This document shows positions 34,505-42,702 of a stretch of DNA of 62,316 nt, one piece after another. The notes beneath the pieces are model-generated. The model was given only the letters and a program-made list of their open reading frames with translations. It ran no database searches and had not been told where the DNA came from. Each line of letters opens with the position of its first letter. The first letter of the stretch is position 1. The stretch covers positions 1-62,316 of the forward strand of contig CANSDP010000011.1 in NCBI GenBank assembly GCA_947645675.1. Reading direction: 5' to 3'. This stretch comes from an uncultured Bacillota bacterium (GTDB lineage Bacteria; Bacillota; Clostridia; Oscillospirales; Oscillospiraceae). Made by a program: the position numbers and the translations under genes.

Positions 34505-35806
34505 ATGCGGGGATCACAACTGCTGGATCTGGGGTTGTATCTGTTAATCTATTCGTTTTTAGGCTGGTGCACGGAGGTGCTGTACTACGCGGTAACCCGG
34601 CGAAAATTCTGCAACCGGGGGTTTTTGACTCTGCCGTTTTTGACCTCCTACGGGGTGGCGTTTGATCTGATGATTCTGGCACTGCCGGCGCTGGCGGGGC
34701 GGTATTGGCTGCAATTCCTGTTCACTCTGGCGGCTGTATCGGTATTGGAGCGCTTTGCCGACCAACTAAACCGGCAGCTGGGGCCTAAAGTGGACTGGGG
34801 CGGGGAGCGGAGCCGAATGCTGGGGGGAAGCCTGCGGGGACTGATCTCCTCCGCCATAGTGGCGGCTATCTGCTATATCGTCTATCTGTTGGTCCACCCC
34901 CTGCTTCTGGGGGTGATGGCGTTTGTGCCCGAGGTGTTCAAGCTGACCGCCGTCTGGGGGCTCTTCGCTCTGATGGCGGCGGACTTCGTGGGGGTGCTCT
35001 ACACCCTGCGGACAGGGGGCGTCCAGGCCTATGAGCGCCGGGAGGAGGCGAGCAGCGAGGGGAAAATCGCCGGAAAAATGACCGCCGCCGTCTGGAACCG
35101 CCTTCAGAGTGCCTACCCTGGCATCCGGGAGATGGCCCCGGAGGAGCAGGAGGCCTACCCCTTTGCCAAAGGTATCTGTCTGGACAAGCTGGTGTGGGTC
35201 TTTCTCACCTCCGCCCTGCTGGGGGACATCATTGAGACCTTTTGGTGCGGCCTGGTCAACGGCCGGTGGATGAGTCGGTCCAGTGTGCTCTACGGCCCCT
35301 TCAGCTTTGTCTGGGGGCTGGGTGCGGTGGTGCTTACCATCTCCCTCCAGCGGCTGGTCCACCGGGATTCCTTCTTTGTTTTCGCCGCCGGATTTTTCAT
35401 CGGCGGCGCTTATGAGTACATGTGCAGCGTGTTCACCGAGCTGCTCTTCGGCACTGTTTTCTGGGACTACAGCCATATGCCCCTGAACATCGGCGGGCGG
35501 ACCAATGTGCTGTTCTGCTTCTTCTGGGGCGTGCTGGCGGTGTTCTGGACCAAGATTATTTACCCCCGGATGTCCCGGTTCATCGAAGCCGTCCCCGCCC
35601 TGGCCGGGAAGGTGATGACCTGGGTGGTGGTGTTCCTGATGGTGTGCAACGGCCTGCTGACCAGCGCGGCCATGCTGCGGTACAGCACCCGGGCCGTACA
35701 GCCCCAGCCGGCCAACGCCTTTGAGGAGTTCATTGACCGGCAATACGGCGATGCCTACATGGAGCGCCGCTGGCCCAATATGATCGTCACCGGACAGGCC
35801 GTGTAA
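34505..35806 (+). CDS. CmpB-family (putative ABC-transporter type IV) membrane protein, duplicated
   Basis: The 433-residue protein has two copies of the clostridial CmpB-type membrane domain. The first lies at about 1-165 (LLIYSFLGWCTEVLYY) and the second at about 235-400 (VFLTSALLGDIIETFWCG, then SVLYGPFSFVWGLGAV). Each copy has several membrane helices. The family is annotated as a putative ABC permease but no ATPase is near, and its true role is unknown. ATG 34505 has only a modest ribosome site (AAGGG, about 10 bases upstream). A terminator follows at 35822. Confidence 0.8.
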   Translation: MRGSQLLDLGLYLLIYSFLGWCTEVLYYAVTRRKFCNRGFLTLPFLTSYGVAFDLMILALPALAGRYWLQFLFTLAAVSVLERFADQLNRQLGPKVDWGGERSRMLGGSLRGLISSAIVAAICYIVYLLVHPLLLGVMAFVPEVFKLTAVWGLFALMAADFVGVLYTLRTGGVQAYERREEASSEGKIAGKMTAAVWNRLQSAYPGIREMAPEEQEAYPFAKGICLDKLVWVFLTSALLGDIIETFWCGLVNGRWMSRSSVLYGPFSFVWGLGAVVLTISLQRLVHRDSFFVFAAGFFIGGAYEYMCSVFTELLFGTVFWDYSHMPLNIGGRTNVLFCFFWGVLAVFWTKIIYPRMSRFIEAVPALAGKVMTWVVVFLMVCNGLLTSAAMLRYSTRAVQPQPANAFEEFIDRQYGDAYMERRWPNMIVTGQAV

Positions 35807-35821
35807 AAGAATATAAAAAAG

Positions 35822-35856
35822 GCCCCGGCGTATCCTGAACATGGATGCGCCGGGGC
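35822..35856 (+). terminator. Terminator of the CmpB-family gene
   Basis: GCCCCGGCG (35822-35830) pairs with CGCCGGGGC (35848-35856), with inner ATCC/GGAT pairing. The last base abuts the next -35 box. Confidence 0.75.
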
Positions 35857-35885
35857 TTGACATTGGGCGGGGAGTGTGGTATAGT
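35857..35885 (+). promoter_or_regulatory. Consensus promoter of the MATE gene
   Basis: TTGACA (35857-35862), 17 bp, TATAGT (35880-35885). Transcription should start near 35892 and give a leader of about 100 nt. Confidence 0.8.
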
Positions 35886-35891
35886 GCGAAA

Positions 35892-35977
35892 AAAATATGT
35901 TACCGCCGGGTAACCTGGTTAACGTCTTTGCCGCTCCATAGGCCGTAGAAGGAGCGGACGGGGGCGTTTTATTTTTT
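35892..35977 (+). ncRNA. Structured leader, possible guanidine-IV (mepA) riboswitch
   Basis: Hairpin 1 is GTTACC-GCCG-GGTAAC (35899-35914). Hairpin 2 is CCGCTCC (35931-35937) with GGAGCGG (35951-35957), with GGCC in its 13-base loop. The GCC of loop 1 could pair with GGC of loop 2, as in the kissing loops reported for the mepA motif. A T-rich run (TTTTATTTTTT, 35967-35977) follows hairpin 2. The gene behind it encodes a MepA-like MATE exporter, the usual partner of that class. The class assignment is from memory of the motif. Confidence 0.5.
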
Positions 35978-35994
35978 GCTTGGAGGGCTCCGCT

Positions 35995-37308
35995 ATGTAT
36001 GAGGGCAAACCCAGCGCGCTGTTTTGCCGCTTCGCTGTGCCGCAGATGATCGGCCTGCTGTTCAACTCGGTGTACACCATTGTGGACGGGATGTTCATCG
36101 GCCACCGTCTGGGGCGGGAGGCTATGGCCGCCGCCGCGGTGGCGGTGCCGCTGATCGAGGTGCTGATCTCCTTTGCCATCGCCGCGGGGGCGGGGGCCGG
36201 GGTGCTCATCGCCGCCCGGCTGGGCAGCGGGGAGGAGACCGGGGCCCGGAGGGTGTTCGGGGACGCGGTGTGGCTGCTGGGAGGCGCGGGACTGCTGATC
36301 GCGGCGCTGGGCAATCTGTTCCTGACCCCCCTGGCCCGGCTCCTGGGGGCCACGCCGGATATTCTGGGGCTGGCCGCCGGCTATCTGTGGTTCATTGTCA
36401 CCTTTGCCCCCTTCCAGCTATTCAGCTTTCTGCTGGGAGGCATGGTCCGCAACGACGGCCGGCCCAAGCTGGCAATGACGGCGCTGGTGGCGGGGGCGGT
36501 GTCCAACATCGTGCTGGACTATCTGTTTATGTACCCCCTGAACTGGGGTATCCGGGGGGCGGCCTTCGCCACCGCCCTGGGACCTATTTTCAGTGTGCTT
36601 ATCCTTCTGCCCCACTTCCTGGGGCGGAAAGGGGCGCTGTATCTCACCCGGGTCCGGCCCTCGCTCCGGGGGATGGGGGAGATCCTGCTGTGCGGCGTGC
36701 CCTCCTTTGTGATGGAATTCTCCATCGGGATGACCACCTTCCTCTATAACCTGTCCATCACCCGCCACGGCTTCGGGGAGCTGGGACTGGCGGCTTATCT
36801 CATGATGGGGTACATGATGCTGATTATTTTGACCCTGTTCCTGGGGCTGGCCGAGGGGCTCCAGCCGGTGTTCAGCCACCTTATGGCCACCGGGGAGCGG
36901 GACCGGTCGGAGGCGGTGCGCCGGTTTTCGGTGCGGATATTCGTGGGGATCGGGCTGGTTTGTTACGGGCTGGTGCTCCTCCTTGGGGAACAGTTTTACG
37001 CCGTCTTCGCCCCCGGAGATCCGGGGCTGGTCTCCTTTGCCCGCGCCAAGAGCCCGCTGTACTTCTTCGGCTATTTCCTGGCCGGGTTCAATATCTTGAT
37101 GGTCTCCTTCTGGCAGGCCAGCCACATCACCCGCCGGGCCCTGGCCCTGTCCCTCCTGCGCAGCGCCGTCCTTCCGCCCCTGCTGCTGGCGGTTCTGCCC
37201 GCGCTCCTGGGCGCGGAGAGCATCTGGGCCTGTCAGTCCCTGGGGGAGGTGCTGGCCGCCCTGTGCGCCCTGGGGATGCTGAGGCGGAGAAAATTCATGA
37301 AAATTTAA
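35995..37308 (+). CDS. MATE-family efflux transporter (MepA-like)
   Basis: The 437-residue protein has about twelve membrane helices in two MATE halves. It opens MYEGKPSALFCRFAVPQMIG and has VDGMFIGHRLG, the MATE signature region of helices 1-2. Such proteins export cationic drugs or metabolites by Na+ or H+ antiport. Start ATG 35995 follows TGGAGGG; the frame from 35980 would include the ribosome site itself. The leader suggests ligand-controlled expression. Confidence 0.9.
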   Translation: MYEGKPSALFCRFAVPQMIGLLFNSVYTIVDGMFIGHRLGREAMAAAAVAVPLIEVLISFAIAAGAGAGVLIAARLGSGEETGARRVFGDAVWLLGGAGLLIAALGNLFLTPLARLLGATPDILGLAAGYLWFIVTFAPFQLFSFLLGGMVRNDGRPKLAMTALVAGAVSNIVLDYLFMYPLNWGIRGAAFATALGPIFSVLILLPHFLGRKGALYLTRVRPSLRGMGEILLCGVPSFVMEFSIGMTTFLYNLSITRHGFGELGLAAYLMMGYMMLIILTLFLGLAEGLQPVFSHLMATGERDRSEAVRRFSVRIFVGIGLVCYGLVLLLGEQFYAVFAPGDPGLVSFARAKSPLYFFGYFLAGFNILMVSFWQASHITRRALALSLLRSAVLPPLLLAVLPALLGAESIWACQSLGEVLAALCALGMLRRRKFMKI

Positions 37309-37309
37309 T

Positions 37310-37337
37310 TTGACATTTCAGGGCACTGTATTACAAT
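37310..37337 (+). promoter_or_regulatory. Promoter of the TraB/GumN gene
   Basis: TTGACA (37310-37315), 16 bp, TACAAT (37332-37337), 44 bases before ATG 37381. Confidence 0.65.
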
Positions 37338-37380
37338 AAAATAGAAATTCTGGGCACTGCCCACTGAAAGGATGATTTTA

Positions 37381-38805
37381 ATGAAAAGACTGCTTGCGCT
37401 GCTGCTGGCCCTGGGGCTGCTGGGGAGCGTCACTCCCGTGTTTGCCGAAGAGGTCGGGAGCCCCGCGGCCCCCGACGGAGGCGGCGACGTTACCGTGATG
37501 GAGCCCGCTCAGCTGCCCGCCTGGGCCATGACTGAGCTGGCCGACGGCTACGCGCTGGGCCTGTTCGGCGACGAGATCACCACCACCGCCTACAGCCAGA
37601 CCGTCACCCTGGAGCAGCTGGACAAGCTGACCGGCATCGCGGCGGACAAGCTGGCCCTGCTGAACGTAGAGCAGCGCTCCAGCGCCGGCTCCTTCGTCAT
37701 CGACACCACCCGGGGCGGCGTGCTCAACGCCCTGTACATGGAGGCCCTCCCCTACGCCTTTGAGGGGGTTGACGCCGGGGCGGTGGAGTTCCTGTCCGCC
37801 TTGGGCGTGGTCCACGGCGACGGGGACAGCCTGGCGCTGGACCGGCCCTGCACCCTGCTGGAGGCCTGCGCCTTCACCAACCGGATGATCCTGGCCCTGT
37901 ACGACAGTCAGAACGCCGGCGCCCTGGGTCTGCTGTGGAGGGCCGAGGGCAACGGCAACACCCTCTATCTCCTGGGCTCCATCCATACCGACCGTGACAA
38001 CCTCTACCCCTTCCACAAGCAGCTCCGGGATATCATTACCTCCTCTGAGCTGGCCGCCTTTGAGCTGGATTTTAACAACCAGGAAGGCATCGACGAGTTT
38101 GTCGCCATGCAGACCTATTCCGACGGCACCACCCTGAAGGACCACATCTCCCCTGAGCTGTACCAGGAGGTGATGGAGGCTATGGCTCCCCTGGGGATGC
38201 CCGAGGAGCAGGTGGCCCAGTTCAAGCCCTGGGCCCTGGCCAACTCCTTCACCGCCTTGTCCATGACGGACGAGACGACCAGCGGCAACGGTATGGCCCC
38301 GGACCTGTATGTCAACGCCAAGGCCACCAACGCCGGTATCCCCGTGGAGGGCATCGAGACCTACGCCTTCCAGGGCAAGATCTTTGACGATCTGTCCGAC
38401 GAGTATCAGGAAAATTACCTGGCTATGACCCTGACTATGTATCTGGGGGCGTCTGCCGGCGAGGGCCTGACCGAGGAGGAGCAGGCTGAGCTGGAGGCCG
38501 CCCTGAAGGAGCAGGAGGCCGCCGTCAGCCGCTGGATGGGCCAGTGGAAGACCCGGGACGTCGAGGCCTTCTCCAAGGACTACCCCAAGGACGACATCCA
38601 GGGCAACACCACCGACGAGCTCAACTCCAAGCTCTTTGAGGGCCGTGACCCCAACATGATCGCCTGGGCGGACAACTACCTGAAGCAGGAGGGCTCCCAC
38701 ACCGGCCTGATGACGGTGGGCGCGGGCCACATGATCGGCAAGACCGGCGTGGTCCAGGGCCTGAAGGACCTGGGCTATACCGTGGAGGTCATGCCCCTTC
38801 CCTGA
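37381..38805 (+). CDS. Secreted TraB/GumN family protein
   Basis: The 474-residue protein has a signal peptide (MKRLLALLLALGLLGSV, cleaved after VFAEE). An N-terminal segment of about 150 residues with weak SLH-like features (AYSQTVTLEQLDKLTGI) follows. The TraB/GumN domain then has LLGSIHTD near 197-203 and a C-terminal GAGHMIG motif. This Tiki-like superfamily includes metal-dependent proteases, but the activity of bacterial members is not established. I prefer ATG 37381 over 37372 because AAAGG then has proper spacing. It is a single gene with its own promoter and terminator. Confidence 0.85.
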   Translation: MKRLLALLLALGLLGSVTPVFAEEVGSPAAPDGGGDVTVMEPAQLPAWAMTELADGYALGLFGDEITTTAYSQTVTLEQLDKLTGIAADKLALLNVEQRSSAGSFVIDTTRGGVLNALYMEALPYAFEGVDAGAVEFLSALGVVHGDGDSLALDRPCTLLEACAFTNRMILALYDSQNAGALGLLWRAEGNGNTLYLLGSIHTDRDNLYPFHKQLRDIITSSELAAFELDFNNQEGIDEFVAMQTYSDGTTLKDHISPELYQEVMEAMAPLGMPEEQVAQFKPWALANSFTALSMTDETTSGNGMAPDLYVNAKATNAGIPVEGIETYAFQGKIFDDLSDEYQENYLAMTLTMYLGASAGEGLTEEEQAELEAALKEQEAAVSRWMGQWKTRDVEAFSKDYPKDDIQGNTTDELNSKLFEGRDPNMIAWADNYLKQEGSHTGLMTVGAGHMIGKTGVVQGLKDLGYTVEVMPLP

Positions 38806-38816
38806 ACAAGAAAAAG

Positions 38817-38841
38817 CTCCCGGTCCTCATCGGACCGGGAG
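38817..38841. terminator. Bidirectional terminator
   Basis: CTCCCGGTCC (38817-38826) pairs with GGACCGGGAG (38832-38841), followed by seven T. Confidence 0.85.
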
Positions 38842-38851
38842 TTTTTTTGCC

Positions 38852-40060
38852 TTAATGATAGCTTTGCGCCTTGGCGATGTTCATGTGCTCCAGGGTCATT
38901 TCGGTGGTATAGGGGTTGATGAGGCGGTTGACCGTCTCCAGGGTTTTGGCCGGGTCCAGCTCATAGCAGTACTTGTACCCCCGGTACACGCCGTCTCCCC
39001 GACCCTCCAGGGTGGCCGTCTCCACGCCGGAGGAGGGGTCCATGTTGATGCCCTGGCTGGCGAAGTAGAGCATGTCGTTCATGGACATATTGGTGTCTAC
39101 GTTCTCGTTAAAGATCTCTACAAAGCCGTTGACCTTGGTCAGGCTGTTCCAGGACAGCACCTTTTTTGCCAGGGCCACCAGAAGCTTTTGCTGGGTCTGG
39201 GTGCGCCCCACGTCGGTATAGCCGGAGCCGTCGTTGTTCTTACGGAACCGGGCCACCTCCATGGCCTGCTGGCCGTTCAGGTGCTGCTGGCCCTCCTTGT
39301 AGTGGATAGTCAGGTTCTGCATGGGGTCGTCGTAGTTCATGTCGCAGGGGACGTAGAAGTCCACGCCGCCCAGATAGTCCACCAGGGTGATGAAGCCGTT
39401 GATGTTTACCTTGATGTAGAAGTCGATGGGGACGCCCAGCATATTGGCGATATCCACTATCCGCTGATCCACCCCGCCGCTGCCATAGACCAGGTGGGGG
39501 TTGCCCTTGGATCGGGCCACCAGGGTGTCCCGGGGGATGGAGACCACGCCCACGGTCTGCTCCTTGGTGTCATAGGTCATGAGCATCATGGTGTCGGTGA
39601 GGGAGCCGCCCTTGTCGGTGGCGGTGAGGAAGATGGTGTAGACCCCCTTGCGGCGCTCCAGGCCAGAGGCGCTGGGCGGGGCCGTTCCGGCGGCGTCGTC
39701 CCCCGAGGCGTCCCCGATCTGGGCGGGCGGCGGGAGCTGGCTCTGATCCGGCGGGCGGATGAACACCTTGGAGCCGATGTACACCGCCACCACGATGATG
39801 GACAGCACCACCAGCACCTTATAAAACGCCATCAGCACCGAGACGGCCCAGGAGCCCCCAGACCGGCGGACGGGCTCGCCGTCGTCCCAGTCGTCCCAGT
39901 CGCCCCAGTCGTCGTTCCGCCAGCGGGCCGGCTCGTCGCGGCAGTCCCGGTATCGGGGAGGGCTGCCCTGATAGCTGGAGCTCCGCTGAGGCGGCGCTTC
40001 CCGCCGTCCGGCCTCCCGCCGCCCCGGCTGACGCCGGGGATTGATATTTCTCTCTTCCAA
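38852..40060 (-). CDS. LytR-CpsA-Psr (LCP) family wall-polymer ligase
   Basis: LCP enzymes move undecaprenyl-linked anionic polymers onto peptidoglycan. The 402-residue protein has a basic/acidic cytoplasmic tail (1-70, with a DWDDWDD stretch) and one membrane helix near 75-97. The extracytoplasmic LCP domain follows, with TDTMMLMTYD, VVSIPRDT and a FRKNNDG...DVGRTQTQQ segment carrying conserved Arg residues. It lies 320 bases downstream of the lipid-linked-sugar operon on the same strand but has its own promoter. A linked role is plausible. Confidence 0.9.
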   Translation of the reverse strand: MEERNINPRRQPGRREAGRREAPPQRSSSYQGSPPRYRDCRDEPARWRNDDWGDWDDWDDGEPVRRSGGSWAVSVLMAFYKVLVVLSIIVVAVYIGSKVFIRPPDQSQLPPPAQIGDASGDDAAGTAPPSASGLERRKGVYTIFLTATDKGGSLTDTMMLMTYDTKEQTVGVVSIPRDTLVARSKGNPHLVYGSGGVDQRIVDIANMLGVPIDFYIKVNINGFITLVDYLGGVDFYVPCDMNYDDPMQNLTIHYKEGQQHLNGQQAMEVARFRKNNDGSGYTDVGRTQTQQKLLVALAKKVLSWNSLTKVNGFVEIFNENVDTNMSMNDMLYFASQGINMDPSSGVETATLEGRGDGVYRGYKYCYELDPAKTLETVNRLINPYTTEMTLEHMNIAKAQSYH

Positions 40061-40342
40061 AGGGACTCCCTCCCCTAAAATGATTCCCTACCAGTATACT
40101 CAGTTCGCCACCTTTCGGCAAGAGAAAAGTCCAGAATTCATAAAAAATTCAGATTTGCTTTTGGAATCCCGCCGCTTCTTTGTCAGCCCGTCCAGGACCC
40201 CGGCCACGCCCGCTTATCGCGTTCACGCCGCCGCGGCCTTGCTGCAAGATGCCGCCGGTTTCTGTACAAAACGGTGCATAATCCATCCGCAGCCTTCCTC
40301 CACTGCCAGCTTGTACTGTATTTCTGCACGCACCCATTCTTG
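40061..40342. other. Intergenic region with LCP promoter
   Basis: On the minus strand TTGCCG (40121-40116), 17 bp and TATACT (40098-40093) form the LCP promoter. The rest, an AT-rich patch at 40130-40170 and GC-rich sequence to 40340, shows no supported gene. Confidence 0.55.
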
Positions 40343-40352
40343 GGCAAAAAAA

Positions 40353-40377
40353 CCGCCTTGACAAAATGCCAAGGCGG
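40353..40377 (-). terminator. Terminator of the lipid-sugar operon, related to the toxin-locus hairpin
   Basis: CCGCCTTG (40353-40360) pairs with CAAGGCGG (40370-40377). On the minus strand seven T follow. About 26 bases match the hairpin/promoter at 29698-29728, including TTGACA, but no -10 box follows here. Confidence 0.75.
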
Positions 40378-40383
40378 GCCTCT

Positions 40384-40710
40384 TCATCGGGACAGGATGA
40401 ACACGCCGGCCAGGATGGCGGCGACGCCGGTAAGCTTTTGCTTGGTGATCCGCTCGCCCAGGAAGGAGGCGGAGAGGAGCATGGACCAGATATAAGTGAG
40501 GGCGGTCATGGGATAGAGGATGGAGTAGTCCATAAGCCGGAGCAGGAGGATATTGAGCCCGGCCCCGGCCAGATAGCAGCAGCCGCCCAGGTAGATTTTC
40601 GGGGTTCGGAACAGGGCGGGCAGGCTGTCCACCCTGTCCATTCCGGCCTTGAGGAAGAAAGCACCCAGCGCCCCGATGAGGGTCATAGCCAAAACGGACA
40701 GCCAGATCAT
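40384..40710 (-). CDS. Small EmrE/ArnF-like membrane protein, 108 residues
   Basis: Four predicted membrane helices fill the protein, which begins MIWLSVLAMTLIGALGAFFL and ends with LTGVAAILAGVFILSR. It is an SMR/DMT-fold protein like ArnE/ArnF, which flip polyprenyl-phosphate aminoarabinose. Its start overlaps the stop of a second protein of the same type in an ATGA arrangement, so the two are probably a heterodimer. Position in an operon with a UbiA-type transferase supports a flippase role. It could instead export a small molecule. Confidence 0.85.
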   Translation of the reverse strand: MIWLSVLAMTLIGALGAFFLKAGMDRVDSLPALFRTPKIYLGGCCYLAGAGLNILLLRLMDYSILYPMTALTYIWSMLLSASFLGERITKQKLTGVAAILAGVFILSR

Positions 40711-41045
40711 TTTTCCACCCCCTTTGAGGTGCTCAGGCAAATCAGCCCGGCGGTGATGACCGCGATGCCCAGCAGCTTCCGCCCGGTAATGGCCTCGTCC
40801 AGCACCAGCGCGCCCAATATAATGGACAGGGCGTATCCGGCGCTGAGCATGGGGTGGAGGACGGACAGCTCTCCAAAGCGCATAGCCGCCATCATCAGCA
40901 GGGCTCCGCAGCCGTACAGGGCGAAGCCGGCAAGCAGGAAGGGCAGGGACTCCCGGGACAGCTTCCAGCACAGCTGGCCCAGGCAGGTGAGCAGGGCGGA
41001 GGCCAGCATCAGGGCGATGCCGGTGGAAAGATTCTTTTTTTTCAT
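40707..41045 (-). CDS. Small EmrE/ArnE-like membrane protein, 112 residues
   Basis: This is another four-helix SMR/DMT-type protein, opening MKKKNLSTGIALMLASALLT, with a conserved-looking SVLHPMLSAGYALS segment. It overlaps the following gene by 4 bases. In ArnE/ArnF and related pairs both subunits are needed for flipping. The final codons GVEK are hydrophilic, placing the C-terminus in the cytoplasm if there are four helices. GGAGG lies just upstream of the start. Pairing and operon position are the basis of the call. Confidence 0.85.
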   Translation of the reverse strand: MKKKNLSTGIALMLASALLTCLGQLCWKLSRESLPFLLAGFALYGCGALLMMAAMRFGELSVLHPMLSAGYALSIILGALVLDEAITGRKLLGIAVITAGLICLSTSKGVEK

Positions 41046-41059
41046 TGCGCCGCCTCCCA

Positions 41060-41620
41060 TCAGGACCGCGGCCAGGGCCGGGGCGTCCCCTTCTCCACCA
41101 GCCAGGCCTGACCCGCCAGCCGGGCCAGCGGGGCGTCGGAACGGGAATCGGAGTAGAAGGCGTCGATCCTCTCCTCCGGGAAAGCCTGGCGCAGGCGGAC
41201 GGCCTTTTCCTCCCCCCGGCAGTTGGGGCCCAGCAGCTCCCCCGTCTCCGGCGACACCGGGGAGGCCAGCCCCCGCACCCCCAGCAGGGCGCAGGCGGGC
41301 AGGACGAGAAATTCCGGCGAGGCGGAGATAATCAGGTCGTCCTCCCGCCGCTGTTCCAGATACCATGGGTAGACGCGGGAGAGGTTTTCCTCCCAGAACC
41401 GTGAGATCTCCCCCTCCACGCCGGGGACATGGCGGAGGAAGCGGTAGAACCGGGCTTTAAACGCCTCCCGGCTCAGCAGTCCCGCCTTAAACAGCCCTCC
41501 GGCCAGCACGGCCCCCGGCAGAGCCAGCAGGGCGGCGGGGCGGCGCTTGACACAGAACCGCCAGAAGTCCAGGGTGCTGTCCCCGGGGTAGATGGTGTGG
41601 TCAAAATCATAGACGTTCAC
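41060..41620 (-). CDS. HAD-family phosphatase (candidate polyprenyl-phosphoribose 5-phosphatase)
   Basis: The 186-residue protein starts with motif I DFDHT (residues 5-9); motif II is SAS near 99 and motif III/IV is DSRSD near 157. It belongs to the HAD-IB/PF12710-like group, which is often adjacent or fused to UbiA-family transferases. In mycobacteria a phosphatase removes the 5-phosphate from decaprenyl-phosphoryl-phosphoribose; this enzyme could do the same step here. That role is inferred from context. Its start overlaps the acyltransferase stop by 14 bases. Confidence 0.8.
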   Translation of the reverse strand: MNVYDFDHTIYPGDSTLDFWRFCVKRRPAALLALPGAVLAGGLFKAGLLSREAFKARFYRFLRHVPGVEGEISRFWEENLSRVYPWYLEQRREDDLIISASPEFLVLPACALLGVRGLASPVSPETGELLGPNCRGEEKAVRLRQAFPEERIDAFYSDSRSDAPLARLAGQAWLVEKGTPRPWPRS

Positions 41621-42686
41621 GGGAGCCTCCTAAAAGCTTCGGCAAAAATTGAAAGACCAGCCAGTACAGCGCGGACAGCAGGCAGACAAAGACCGCCGTC
41701 ACCGCCACGTTGATGACATAGGCCAGGGGGAGCTTGGCGTACCAGACCAGCTGAATCCTGGGCAGCAGGACCATCAGCAGGGAGCCGCCGATGCCCTGGC
41801 AGAAGTAGAACACCAGCGCCGCCCGCCCCACCTGGCACAGGGGGTTCTGGGGAGAGACGGAGGAGAGCTTTCCCCGCAGCCACAGGGCGGCAATGACGGC
41901 CAGCAGGGAGTAGCAGAGGTAGACCGCGTTGGGCGGGAACTTCATATCCTGCATCCGCCGCCAGTCCAGGCCCAGCCGCCGGGCCGTCAGAACCATCAGG
42001 ACAGCGTCCGCCGCTATGAGCCCCAGCGCCCAGGACAGGCGGGGAATCACCGCTCCCCGGCACACCAGACCCAGCAGGACGAAGGCCAGATAAAACAAAG
42101 TGACCTGAGACAGCAGGGGAATGCTCCCGCCCCGCCAGGTGTAGACCAGTCCGGCCAGATCCGCCGCCAGCGCCCCGCCCAGCAGGACGGACGCCCATTT
42201 CTCGCTCCCGCCGCCCAGCTGATAGGCCGCCCAGCGCAGGAGCATAGCAATGGGCACAACCACATAGTAGACCTCCATAAACCACATGCTGCTCATGACC
42301 ACAGGCAGGGCGGTGTTCCACGCCACCTGGAACCGGAGGTTGGCCAGCAGATTTTCCAGCGTCAGCCCCTCCGCAACCCCGGAGACCTCCCGGATCAGCA
42401 GCAGCAGGGCGAAGTAGAACGCCAGAAACACCAGATATTTCAAATAGGTGTTAATCAGAGACATCAGGTTTTTCTTCAACGAGCGGGCATAGCTCAGGCT
42501 CCAGCCGGACAGGAAGAAAAAGAAGGACACATCCACCGCCAGGCTGATGGATTTCAGCGCCTCGGGAACATAGGCCTCCCCGGACCAGAAGGTGGTGTGG
42601 ATGAAGATGATGTTCAGTGCGGCCAGCCCCCGGAGCAGATCCAGCGAGCTGTCCCTCCCCTTCGGGATGCGAGATGACTTCGGCAC
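41607..42686 (-). CDS. Acyltransferase 3 family membrane protein
   Basis: The 359-residue integral membrane protein has about ten helices. The OafA/YrhL-type start SLDLLRGLAALNIIFIHTTFW contains the likely catalytic His near 34. FFFFLSGWSLSYA follows, as is typical for the family. Such enzymes O-acetylate surface polysaccharides or peptidoglycan from cytoplasmic acyl donors. AGGAGG precedes the ATG. It sits between the UbiA-type and HAD genes, implying decoration of the same glycan. Confidence 0.88.
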   Translation of the reverse strand: MPKSSRIPKGRDSSLDLLRGLAALNIIFIHTTFWSGEAYVPEALKSISLAVDVSFFFFLSGWSLSYARSLKKNLMSLINTYLKYLVFLAFYFALLLLIREVSGVAEGLTLENLLANLRFQVAWNTALPVVMSSMWFMEVYYVVVPIAMLLRWAAYQLGGGSEKWASVLLGGALAADLAGLVYTWRGGSIPLLSQVTLFYLAFVLLGLVCRGAVIPRLSWALGLIAADAVLMVLTARRLGLDWRRMQDMKFPPNAVYLCYSLLAVIAALWLRGKLSSVSPQNPLCQVGRAALVFYFCQGIGGSLLMVLLPRIQLVWYAKLPLAYVINVAVTAVFVCLLSALYWLVFQFLPKLLGGSRERL

Positions 42687-42702
42687 AGCGGTTTCCTCCT
42701 TT

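Noticed and set aside
34505-35806. The CmpB-family protein as part of a standard ABC transporter
   Set aside because: No ATPase or binding protein is adjacent and the family name rests on weak similarity; only the membrane-protein description is supported.
40149-40364. A 71-codon minus-strand frame in the gap upstream of the LCP gene
   Set aside because: No ribosome site, Gly/Arg-rich shadow-like composition, and it crosses the operon terminator at 40353.
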